A stretch of 48,311 bases of DNA from NCBI GenBank assembly GCA_009873655.1, contig WAIB01000017.1, positions 1 to 48,311 of the forward strand, read 5' to 3'. Positions 8,029 to 15,182 of this stretch are shown here, in pieces (position 1 is the first letter of the stretch; every line of letters begins with the position of its first letter). This DNA is from Nitrospinota bacterium (GTDB lineage Bacteria; Nitrospinota; Nitrospinia; Nitrospinales; VA-1). Made by a program: the position numbers and the translations under genes. A model generated the notes under the pieces. The model was not told the origin of the DNA. It saw nothing but the letters and a program-made list of their open reading frames with translations, and did no database searches.

Positions 8029-8679
8029 CTAGGAAAAACTTTGAAAAAGATTTTCTAGTTGCGAAGCATTCATCCCGATTCCCGTGTCGGAAATAGTGAA
8101 GTTTATCCAATCGGCTTTATTGATGGTTTTGCGCCTTATGGTGAAAACGATTTCCCCTTTCTCCGTAAACTTGCAGGCGTTGCTCAGCAAATTAAGCAAA
8201 ACCTGCCGCAACCGGGTGATGTCTACAGAGATGGAACCCAGATTCTTATCAAGGTTGACTTTTAGCTTGTTGGAATTTTTGTTAATGATTGGCTGAACGG
8301 TCTGGTTAACTTCCTCAGCCAAAGTTTTTAAATTGCAATTTTGGCTGTAAAATTCCATCTTCCCCGCCTCAATTTTGGAAAGGTCAAGGATGTCATTGAT
8401 GATCGCCAGCAGATGTTTCCCGGAGGAGTGAATTTTTTTTATATCTGGCCCAATTTCCTCTTCAATGTTTAATTCACCTGCAACTTCACCCAGGAGTTCG
8501 CTGTAACCAAGAATGGCATTGAGAGGGGTGCGAAGCTCATGACTCATATTAGCCAAAAACGTTGATTTTGCCCGATTTGCATCGGCAAGTTCCTGATTAG
8601 CCTTTTCTAACGCGGCAATTCGTTTTTGGTCATCTTCCCCGGAGCAAGGGTCGGGTCGGTTTTCTTCAATTTCCGCCAA
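8029..8679 (-). CDS. N-terminal part of split hybrid histidine kinase: HisKA and N-box
   Basis: The start is TTG at 8679, with AGAGG five bases upstream and a stop a little further up. After a short coiled-coil (AALEKANQELADANRAK) comes HisKA with the phospho-accepting His47 in FLANMSHELRTPLNA, then the ATPase N-box (NLLSNACKF) and the DTGIGM G1 box. The sequence then stops at TAG within a typical '...FQSFS-Q-V.SS..RKYGG.GLGL' run: the stop replaces what is normally Gln. A CAG-to-TAG change would restore one 537-codon hybrid kinase. No sensor domain is present before the coiled coil, so input is probably cytoplasmic or through a partner. Confidence 0.8.
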   Translation of the reverse strand: MAEIEENRPDPCSGEDDQKRIAALEKANQELADANRAKSTFLANMSHELRTPLNAILGYSELLGEVAGELNIEEEIGPDIKKIHSSGKHLLAIINDILDLSKIEAGKMEFYSQNCNLKTLAEEVNQTVQPIINKNSNKLKVNLDKNLGSISVDITRLRQVLLNLLSNACKFTEKGEIVFTIRRKTINKADWINFTISDTGIGMNASQLENLFQSFS

Positions 8680-8724
8680 TTTTGCCTCTGTGGGATTATT
8701 TTTTAAGAGTCAATGGACTTTTGA

Positions 8725-8730
8725 ATTATA
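8725..8730 (-). promoter_or_regulatory. Candidate -10 element for the split kinase gene
   Basis: On the minus strand a perfect TATAAT lies about 46 bp upstream of the TTG start, giving a leader of roughly 38 nt that contains the AGAGG site. No convincing -35 is seen at 16-18 bp. The rest of 8731-8909 shows nothing recognisable. Confidence 0.35.
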
Positions 8731-8909
8731 ACCTATTAAAAATAAACAGGGTCTTCCCCATCATCTGCAAACGTATTTTAGGAAAAATTTTAGAATATCG
8801 GTGTCACAATTTTGTTCCATTTTAGTCTTGATTTGTAACGGGTTCATTTAATTTTGTCCCATAAAAATGGAAACCGGGATACTGAAATAGAGGACGGAAA
8901 GGGGAGTAG

Positions 8910-8985
<76 letters not shown>

Positions 8986-9014
8986 AGCACTGAATTGGCT
9001 GATTAAAAGAGCGA

Positions 9015-9043
9015 AACCTATCATAATCCCTAACTTCTGTCAA
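9015..9043 (-). promoter_or_regulatory. Candidate promoter of tRNA-Phe
   Basis: On the minus strand there is a perfect TTGACA (9038-9043), 17 bp, then TAGGTT (9015-9020), ending 30 bp before the tRNA 5' end. The -35 is strong and the -10 weak. Confidence 0.4.
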
Positions 9044-9085
9044 TTTCCATTAAGTCCATAAATTATTATTTTTTCAGAAGTTTTT

Positions 9086-9094
9086 TGTTATAAT
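9086..9094 (+). promoter_or_regulatory. Extended -10 promoter of csrA
   Basis: TGTTATAAT combines a perfect -10 hexamer (9089-9094) with the TGn extension, which can compensate for the poor -35. Transcription would start near 9101, about 52 nt before csrA. Confidence 0.5.
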
Positions 9095-9152
9095 GGCGGC
9101 GTTAAAGTCTTTTGAACCTTGCCTCAAGTTTGTCAGGAATGGATTCCGCCCT

Positions 9153-9389
9153 ATGCTGGTTCTTACCCGAAAAATTGGCGAAAGCATCAAAATTAATGAA
9201 GATGTCAAAATAACCGTTATAGATGTAAAGGGCAAGAATATTCGTCTGGGTATTGATGCCCCCCGTGAAACAAAAATTTATCGAGAAGAGGTTTTTCTCC
9301 GAATAAAAGAGGAAAATAAATCTGCCGCTTCTCAGCAGTTTGATCTTGGCAAAGTTTCTCAATTGATGAAGGACAAATTAAAAAAATGA
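9153..9389 (+). CDS. csrA: Carbon storage regulator, mRNA-binding protein
   Basis: I take the ATG at 9153, since MLVLTRKIGESI is the invariant CsrA start; the open frame extends 20 codons further upstream but that part is not family-like. The 78-residue protein has the full RNA-binding core: the N-terminal LTRKIGE strand and GIDAPRETKIYREEV, including the conserved Arg equivalent to R44 of E. coli. CsrA binds GGA motifs in mRNA leaders as a dimer and represses or stabilises messages. The tail is longer than the 61 residues of E. coli CsrA, as in FliW-containing bacteria. The stop overlaps the fliW start (ATGA), so the two are translationally coupled. Confidence 0.97.
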   Translation: MLVLTRKIGESIKINEDVKITVIDVKGKNIRLGIDAPRETKIYREEVFLRIKEENKSAASQQFDLGKVSQLMKDKLKK

Positions 9390-9847
9390 GGGTTGATACC
9401 AGCCGGTTCGGTACACTAGAAATATCTGAAAAGGAAATCATCCGTTTCCCGGAAGGTTTATATGGATTTGAAAAGGAAACAGAGTTTACCCTGCTTCCTT
9501 TCAATCCTAATGTGGAAAGTCCGATGGAATGGATGCAGTCACTGAAATCATCGCATCTGGCTTTTGTCATTACGGACCCGTTTTTGTATTTACCGGACTA
9601 CAAGTTAAAGCTTTCTGAAGAAGATAAAAAAATTGTGGAGTTATCCAGTGAGGATCATTTCTTGACCCGTGCCATCGTTACTATCCCGGAAAACTATGCT
9701 GAGATGACTGCAAACCTCATCGCCCCTCTGATAATCAATAAAGAAAAAGCGATTGCCAAACAGTTCGTACTCACTAATATGGACTACGACACCCGCCATT
9801 ATCTCCTTCCTGAAGAAATGAGAAACGCCCCCGCTTCTGTTCACTAG
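9386..9847 (+). CDS. fliW: Flagellar assembly factor, CsrA antagonist
   Basis: A 153-residue protein with the FliW signature IRFPEGLYGFE near the N-terminus and a second conserved segment, ITDPFLYLPDY. In the known system (Bacillus, Campylobacter) FliW binds CsrA allosterically and releases it when flagellin is bound, linking flagellin secretion to its translation. It overlaps csrA by four bases (ATGA). The flagellin, hook-associated and flg genes that often flank this pair are absent; the neighbours here are tRNA-Phe and mnmE. Confidence 0.95.
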   Translation: MRVDTSRFGTLEISEKEIIRFPEGLYGFEKETEFTLLPFNPNVESPMEWMQSLKSSHLAFVITDPFLYLPDYKLKLSEEDKKIVELSSEDHFLTRAIVTIPENYAEMTANLIAPLIINKEKAIAKQFVLTNMDYDTRHYLLPEEMRNAPASVH

Positions 9848-9931
9848 CCTATCAGTGTAGGATGTAATGAATCCTTCCCTTTCTGTTTGACTTGCGTAAA
9901 AGAAAAGCCAGCGATTGCCAGCTGTGGTATC

Positions 9932-9959
9932 TTTACATTTCAATGTGCCAATCTAATTT
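9932..9959 (+). promoter_or_regulatory. Candidate promoter of mnmE with a very short leader
   Basis: TTTACA (9932-9937), a 16-bp spacer and TAATTT (9954-9959) end nine bases before the mnmE ATG. Transcription would begin almost at the start codon, agreeing with the absence of a Shine-Dalgarno site. The -10 matches consensus only at the key T-A....T positions. Confidence 0.3.
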
Positions 9960-9968
9960 ATTTTTGAG

Positions 9969-11351
9969 ATGGAAACCAACGATACCATTGTGGCTGTAGC
10001 AACACCTCCTGGAGAAGGTGGAATAAGCGTGATTCGGATCAGTGGGGAAAATGCCCTTTCCATTGCCGGTAAACTGTTTCATTCCTCTTTTGATATTTCG
10101 AAAAACAATCCTCCTTCCCACAAGGTTATATTTGGCGAGATTCGTGACCCCGATTCAAAACGGGTGATCGACGAGGTTCTTTTAACCTGGTTTGAAAAAC
10201 CCAACAGCTATACCGGTGAAAATGTAATTGAAATCAGTGGCCACGGAGGCACCCTGGTGACTTCCACAATACTGGAAATCATTTTAAGACAGGGGGCCAG
10301 GTTGGCAGAGCCGGGAGAATTCACACGCCGGGCTTTCATTCATGGACGAATGGACCTTACCCAGGCCGAAGCCGTGGTGGACCTCATAGAAGCTGCATCG
10401 GATAGGGCCTTGAATTCTGCAGTTTCGCAGCTTAAAGGAGGGCTTTCCCGGAGGATTAATAATTTGTTCGACCAATTATTGGCCGTGCAGGCACAACTGG
10501 AAGCGGCTATTGATTTCTCTGAAGAAGGGCTCACCTTTCAATCCCGTGAAATAACCGGTCAACAAATCGAAGATGTGAAGAAAGAAGTTCTCGCATTAGT
10601 GGGTTCTTTTCACCAGGGCAAAATCATTCGTGAAGGTGTGCGCATTACTCTGGTTGGAAAACCCAATGCGGGAAAATCCAGTCTGCTGAATGCGCTCATG
10701 CAGGAAGAACGGGCAATCGTTACCGATATCCCCGGAACAACACGGGATACCCTGGAAGAGAAAATACGGGTTAAAGACATTCATGTTGTTATCATCGATT
10801 CGGCAGGTTTGCGTAATAAGCCCGAAATTATTGAAGAAGAGGGTATCCAGAGAACTCGCAATGCCCTGGAAAAATCCGACCTTGCCCTGGTGGTATTTGA
10901 TCCCTCACAGCCTCTCGATGAAAATGACGATTTGTTGATGAAGGAATTAGGTGACAAGCCAAGATGCATTCTGTTTAACAAATCGGACCTTGAACAAAAA
11001 TGGGAAAAGGAAAAAATCAAGGAATTCTTAAAAGATGAGGAGCCCATTTCGGTTTCGGCAAAAACCGGGGCCGGGATGCAGGGTTTAATAAATGCAATTT
11101 ATGATTTTGCGGTAAAAGGAGATCGAATGGGAGAATCCATCTTCATAACCCGTGAACGCCACCGCAACCATTTGCAAAAGGCGGCAACGGCTCTAGACAC
11201 CGCTTATGAAAGTCTCCGTTCCGACTGCTCTGAAGAGTTGATTGCTGTGGACGTAAACCTTGCACTGGAACACATGGGTTCGGTTTTAGGAAAAAGTTTT
11301 GAAGAAGATTTGCTTGATAAAATTTTTGGCCAGTTCTGCATTGGTAAATAG
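9969..11351 (+). CDS. mnmE: tRNA modification GTPase MnmE (TrmE)
   Basis: With MnmG it forms cmnm5U/s2U at the wobble position of certain tRNAs. The 460-residue protein has the N-terminal folate-binding domain (PPGEGGISVIRISG; later the conserved GEFTRRAFIHGRMDL), a helical domain and an inserted G domain: G1 GKPNAGKS (230-237), G3 DSAG (277-280), G4 NKSD (337-340). It ends in the obligatory FCIGK, whose Cys is the catalytic residue. The ATG at 9969 has no Shine-Dalgarno sequence. mnmG is not in the window. Confidence 0.97.
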   Translation: METNDTIVAVATPPGEGGISVIRISGENALSIAGKLFHSSFDISKNNPPSHKVIFGEIRDPDSKRVIDEVLLTWFEKPNSYTGENVIEISGHGGTLVTSTILEIILRQGARLAEPGEFTRRAFIHGRMDLTQAEAVVDLIEAASDRALNSAVSQLKGGLSRRINNLFDQLLAVQAQLEAAIDFSEEGLTFQSREITGQQIEDVKKEVLALVGSFHQGKIIREGVRITLVGKPNAGKSSLLNALMQEERAIVTDIPGTTRDTLEEKIRVKDIHVVIIDSAGLRNKPEIIEEEGIQRTRNALEKSDLALVVFDPSQPLDENDDLLMKELGDKPRCILFNKSDLEQKWEKEKIKEFLKDEEPISVSAKTGAGMQGLINAIYDFAVKGDRMGESIFITRERHRNHLQKAATALDTAYESLRSDCSEELIAVDVNLALEHMGSVLGKSFEEDLLDKIFGQFCIGK

Positions 11352-11411
11352 CAGCCATTTCCTTTGTCAGGAAAAAGGGTTGGAAAAGAGGAAAAAATTT
11401 CAGGGAAGCTC

Positions 11412-12284
11412 GTGAAAGAAAAACAGAAAAAGAAATTCTTGTTTTGTTTCGGTATGGGGTTCACCGCAAAAGCATTGGTGCAAAGATTACCCGATTCAGA
11501 GTGGGACTTTTCTGGTACTTTCCGACTTTCAGGAAAAAACGATTCCCTTCCAGGTACAAACCTTCTGCCATTCGATGGAAACAATGCCACTCCCGATATT
11601 GAGGTTGCTCTTTCCAAAGCGACCCATCTGCTGGTCACCATTCCCCCTCAACCTTCAGGGGATGTGGTTTTACAAAATTTTGGCTCGAAAATAAAAGATT
11701 GTAAAAACCTGCAATGGATTGGATACATTTCATCGACCGGTGTCTACGGGGATACCCGGGGGGAATGGGTGGATGAATCTTCAATTCTGCAGCCTGAAAC
11801 AGAGCTCCATGTGTTGCGTGTGAAAGCGGAAGAGGAATGGTTAAAAAGCGGGTACGATTGCCCGGTGATGTTATTCCGCTGTGTCGCCATTTATGGTCCG
11901 GGAAGAAACCTGCTTCTCTCTGTCAAACAGGGAAGGGCTCGACGGATTGAAAAACCGGGGCTGGTTTTTTCCCGCATCCACGTGGAAGATTTAGCGCAAG
12001 TCCTTGAAGCCTCCATCAAAAATCCCAAACCCGGAGAAATTTATAATGTCAGTGATGACCGGCCCTCTCCCCCCTCCGAAACGGTTGAATATGCCTGTCG
12101 ACTTTTGAAGGTTGAGCCACCTCCCTTGATTCCCTATGAGTCCGCAGAGTTAACTGAAATTGCACGGGGTTTTTATAAAACCTGTAAAAGGGTGGATAAT
12201 AAAAAAATCAAAGAAGAGCTGGGTGTAAAACTGAAGTATCCCGATTATAAAAGCGGATTGGACGCAATTTTTAAATCCATGTAA
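11412..12284 (+). CDS. NAD(P)-dependent epimerase/dehydratase-like SDR (YeeZ-like)
   Basis: I choose GTG at 11412 (290 residues) because AGGGA lies five bases upstream and the protein then opens close to its Rossmann strand; a TTG at 11364 in the same frame has no ribosome site. The nucleotide-binding loop is FGMGFTAKAL, a GxGxxA variant, and an extended SDR core follows with YISSTGVYGDTRGEW (the Ser/Tyr region), RCVAIYGPGRN and FSRIHVEDLA. This layout is typical of atypical extended SDRs annotated as YeeZ or sugar-nucleotide epimerase-like proteins. The substrate is unknown. It follows mnmE by 60 bp and may be co-transcribed. Confidence 0.82.
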   Translation: MKEKQKKKFLFCFGMGFTAKALVQRLPDSEWDFSGTFRLSGKNDSLPGTNLLPFDGNNATPDIEVALSKATHLLVTIPPQPSGDVVLQNFGSKIKDCKNLQWIGYISSTGVYGDTRGEWVDESSILQPETELHVLRVKAEEEWLKSGYDCPVMLFRCVAIYGPGRNLLLSVKQGRARRIEKPGLVFSRIHVEDLAQVLEASIKNPKPGEIYNVSDDRPSPPSETVEYACRLLKVEPPPLIPYESAELTEIARGFYKTCKRVDNKKIKEELGVKLKYPDYKSGLDAIFKSM

Positions 12285-12328
12285 GCCGCACCCGGCAGGG
12301 AAAGGTCTATATCCCTTAAACCAGAGAA

Positions 12329-13078
12329 TTAAAGTCCGGTGGGATAATGCAGAAACTCGTGGTCGATATCGAACTTTTCTTTAAGGTGCTTGCCTATCGA
12401 CTTAACGCCCCCCATCTCCGTTCCATAGTGACCTGCGAATATGAGGATGCAGTTTCCTTCGATGGCTTCATGAAAATGGTGGTTGGCGCCTTCCCCGGTA
12501 ATATAACAGTCAAGTCCTTCCTGAATGGCTTGCCTGACAATGTCTGCGGCACCCCCGGTGACCAGCCCGACCGTTTTTACTTCACCCTGCCCGATTACTT
12601 TTACCTGTGAGCCCAGCTTTTCCTCAAGCAATTTACCCAGGGTTTCTGCCGGTATGGGGGAGATAGAACCTTTGAAACCAATTTTAGTGCCATCATATTC
12701 TCCAAAAGGTTCCAGGTTTTCCAGTCCAATCAAATCTGCCAGGGAACGGTTGTTGCCGAAAACGGGGTGCAGATCGAGGGGGATATGCGCGGAGTAGAGC
12801 CCAAGATTTGCCTGGATCATGGCTTCCACTTTTTCGTAATGCTGCCCGCGAATGGGTTCCAGCCCCGACCAGAACGCGCCATGATGGACAAACATCATCT
12901 GGCACTGTTTTTCAATTGCAAGATCAATCGTTGCCTGGCAAAAGTCCACCGCGACTCCAATTTTTTTTATGTCCCCGCGATTTTGGATTTGTAAACCATT
13001 GAGGGCATGGGGTGCGTCCTGAATAGAATTTATTTCCAGAAGGTTGTCGAGATAGTGGCTGAGCTGTAGAATGTCCAT
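12329..13078 (-). CDS. Nif3-family dinuclear metal protein (DUF34/YbgI-like)
   Basis: A 249-residue protein of the Nif3-like family, which forms hexameric toroids with a two-metal centre. Metal ligands are visible: HH at 65-66 (FVHHGAFW), HIPLD...H in the middle and the C-terminal FAGHYGTE motif. The biochemical role is unsettled; the annotation 'GTP cyclohydrolase I type 2' comes from one homologue. It has the short form without the inserted PII-like domain. The minus-strand ATG at 13078 has no Shine-Dalgarno site but a TATACT hexamer seven bases upstream. It is convergent with the epimerase gene and divergent from dppB. Confidence 0.92.
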   Translation of the reverse strand: MDILQLSHYLDNLLEINSIQDAPHALNGLQIQNRGDIKKIGVAVDFCQATIDLAIEKQCQMMFVHHGAFWSGLEPIRGQHYEKVEAMIQANLGLYSAHIPLDLHPVFGNNRSLADLIGLENLEPFGEYDGTKIGFKGSISPIPAETLGKLLEEKLGSQVKVIGQGEVKTVGLVTGGAADIVRQAIQEGLDCYITGEGANHHFHEAIEGNCILIFAGHYGTEMGGVKSIGKHLKEKFDIDHEFLHYPTGL

Positions 13079-13085
13079 GTTTGAA

Positions 13086-13091
13086 AGTATA
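13086..13091 (-). promoter_or_regulatory. -10-like hexamer placed for leaderless transcription of the Nif3 gene
   Basis: TATACT on the minus strand is separated from the ATG by only seven bases, so RNA synthesis would start at or next to the start codon. No good -35 is visible. Confidence 0.35.
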
Positions 13092-13117
13092 ACTTTTTAC
13101 CGACAACAGAGGCAATA

Positions 13118-14077
13118 GTGGTCAATTTTATTTTGCGCAATATCTGGCAGCGAATCATCCTGCTGATATTTATTTCAATTATTTCACATGCGATCGTACA
13201 TTTGGCTCCGGGCGAACCCGCTTTGGTGGATCCCTCCAACCCCAGGATGAAACCCGAGGACATCGCCCGCATACGGGCCGCCTTTCATCTGGATGAACCT
13301 CTGCATATTCAATACGCCTATTGGGTTAGAGACCTGTTTACGGGTGAATTGAAATCCTTCAAGGACAATCAACCGGTCATGGAAAAAATATGGGAAAGGT
13401 TCCTGAATTCTCTTCCGTTGTTTTTAATAGCCACTATGGTCACCTGGTGCCTTGCGTTCCCGGTTGGAATTCGGGCGGCCATTCACCGCGATTCGACTTT
13501 TGACCGATCGAGCACTTTTATTTCTTACGCTTTAATTTCTATACCGGGGTTTTTCCTTTCCTATCTGGTAATCATTTTTATGGTGAAAACTTTCAATGTC
13601 CCGGTTTTGGGAATGCGGACTTTTGGCCTGGAGGGGGCATCGTTTTTATTCCAGTCGATGGACCGTATCTGGCATTTGACCATCCCTGCGCTGATGTCCG
13701 CGATTGCGGGAACGGCGGTTCTTTCGCGATACGTCCGATCGCAAATGCTGGAAGTGATTCATCAGGATTATATGCGAACTGCCCGGGCAAAAGGGCTTCC
13801 GGAAGATCAGGTCATTTACCGGCATGGGTTGCGCAACGCGTTATTACCCTTTATCACCATGTTTGGTTTGACCATTCCCGGCCTGATTGGCGGTTCGGTT
13901 ATATTCGAGCAGATATTTTCATGGCCGGGAATGGGAAGGCTGGGCTATGAAGCCATTCTGGCAAGAGATTTCCCGATCATTCTGACACTGAATTTCATGA
14001 CCGCCGTGCTGGTTCTTGTGGGAACGCTGGTATCTGACATTCTTTATGCCGTGGTGGACCCACGGATAAAATTTTAA
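13118..14077 (+). CDS. ABC transporter permease, DppB/OppB type
   Basis: A 319-residue inner-membrane permease of the peptide/nickel transporter family. It starts at GTG 13118 with AGAGG five bases upstream. The N-terminal helix is followed by a periplasmic segment containing the family pattern LHLDEP..YWVRDL. The ABC-contact EAA loop is RTARAKGLPEDQVIYRHGLRNALLP, followed by GGSVIFEQIFSWPGMGRL, which is strongly diagnostic. The partner permease follows 10 bp later. No substrate-binding protein or DppD/F ATPase is within the window, so the remaining subunits must be encoded elsewhere. Confidence 0.93.
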   Translation: MVNFILRNIWQRIILLIFISIISHAIVHLAPGEPALVDPSNPRMKPEDIARIRAAFHLDEPLHIQYAYWVRDLFTGELKSFKDNQPVMEKIWERFLNSLPLFLIATMVTWCLAFPVGIRAAIHRDSTFDRSSTFISYALISIPGFFLSYLVIIFMVKTFNVPVLGMRTFGLEGASFLFQSMDRIWHLTIPALMSAIAGTAVLSRYVRSQMLEVIHQDYMRTARAKGLPEDQVIYRHGLRNALLPFITMFGLTIPGLIGGSVIFEQIFSWPGMGRLGYEAILARDFPIILTLNFMTAVLVLVGTLVSDILYAVVDPRIKF

Positions 14078-14087
14078 AGGAACGGGC

Positions 14088-15059
14088 ATGAGTGAACCGG
14101 TAGCAATTATTGAAGAAGAGGTTTTGCCGCCTTCAAAGGGGTTGTTCCAGGAACGCTGGGATATTCTCAAGCGGAATCGAATGGCCTACGCCAGTTTCTG
14201 GTTTCTCATGTTCCTGCTGGCCCTGGCGTTTTTGGGGAAATTACTGACCCGGTATATCGTCATCTTCGATCCCAAAATAGTCCGCCTGTCAGAAAAGTTT
14301 TTGCCGCCTTTGACTCCGTTTACCAGCTTGATCACTCCAAAGGAAGACGCTCCCACTTTTGGCATTTATTTTTTTGGTACCGATGAGTTGGGCCGCGATG
14401 TTTTTGCGCGGATGCTGGAGGGAACTTCCGTATCTCTCAGTGTGGGATTTGTCGCGGTAGGGATCATGCTGACGGTGGGAATCATTTTCGGCGGCATCGC
14501 GGGTTATTATGGCCGGGTGAAACTGGGGTTTGTTACTGTGGATACCATTGTCATGCGGTTTGTGGACATCATGCTGTGCTTTCCCACTTTTTTCCTGATA
14601 CTTACCGTGGTAGCCTTGCTGCCTCCCAGCATTTACAATATTATGATCGTGATTGGTTTGACCAGTTGGATGGGGACAGCGCGTTTTGTGCGGGCCGAGT
14701 TTTTGTCCCTGCGCGAGCAGGATTTTGTTGCCGCAGCCCGAAGCCAGGCCATCCCCGAATGGCGCATTATTTTTATTCATATGGTCCCGAACGCAATTGC
14801 TCCTGTACTGGTTTCTGCCACGCTGGGTGTGGCATCGGCAATTCTTACCGAGTCGGCCTTGAGTTTCCTGGGTTTTGGGGTTCAACCTCCAGACGCAACC
14901 TGGGGCAACATTCTTTCGGATGGGAAAAACTTTCTGTTCGATGCGCCCTGGCTGACTTTCATTCCGGGTTTTACAATTCTTCTGGTAGTGCTGGCGTTTA
15001 ACCTGTGCGGGGAAGGTTTGCGCGAAGCATTCAATCCAAAACTCAAAACAACAACTTGA
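14088..15059 (+). CDS. ABC transporter permease, DppC/OppC type
   Basis: A 323-residue partner of the preceding permease. It has the N-terminal 'LKRNRMAYASFWFL' helix of the OppC_N region, GTDELGRDVFARML, the EAA loop AAARSQAIPEWRIIFIHMVPNA and ESALSFLGFGVQPPDATWG, all hallmarks of DppC-type subunits. The start ATG has AAAGGA upstream. Together they should form the membrane channel of a peptide, opine or nickel importer; the substrate depends on the missing binding protein. A long ORF exists on the opposite strand but is His/Gln-rich and not protein-like. Confidence 0.93.
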   Translation: MSEPVAIIEEEVLPPSKGLFQERWDILKRNRMAYASFWFLMFLLALAFLGKLLTRYIVIFDPKIVRLSEKFLPPLTPFTSLITPKEDAPTFGIYFFGTDELGRDVFARMLEGTSVSLSVGFVAVGIMLTVGIIFGGIAGYYGRVKLGFVTVDTIVMRFVDIMLCFPTFFLILTVVALLPPSIYNIMIVIGLTSWMGTARFVRAEFLSLREQDFVAAARSQAIPEWRIIFIHMVPNAIAPVLVSATLGVASAILTESALSFLGFGVQPPDATWGNILSDGKNFLFDAPWLTFIPGFTILLVVLAFNLCGEGLREAFNPKLKTTT

Positions 15060-15097
15060 TATTGAATTTAAATCTGTGCCTTTGGAGGCATTCCACC

Positions 15098-15172
15098 GTG
15101 ATATTTGTAATGGAAAAGAAATGTATGCGCATTGGTGTTTGTTGGCAAAAAGTGGTTTGGCCTGTTGCATAG
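15098..15172 (+). CDS. 24-codon leader ORF upstream of the ABC-F gene
   Basis: GTG at 15098 is preceded by GGAGG at a spacing of nine bases and opens a 24-codon frame (VIFVMEKKCMRIGV...) ending at TAG 15170-15172. Its first codons (GTG ATA TTT GT) repeat the first codons of the ABC-F gene that starts ten bases later, at 15183. The TAG overlaps the ABC-F ribosome site AGAGGA, and that site can pair with CCTC just after it. This arrangement suggests a translationally coupled leader peptide. It has not been compared with relatives, so it could also be a relic of a duplicated start. Confidence 0.45.
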   Translation: MIFVMEKKCMRIGVCWQKVVWPVA

Positions 15173-15182
15173 AGGATCCCTC

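Noticed and set aside
14289-15170. 293-codon ORF on the minus strand opposite dppC
   Set aside because: Lies entirely opposite a clear permease gene; composition is rich in His, Gln, Asn and Lys with no domain pattern. A shadow of the membrane-protein codons.
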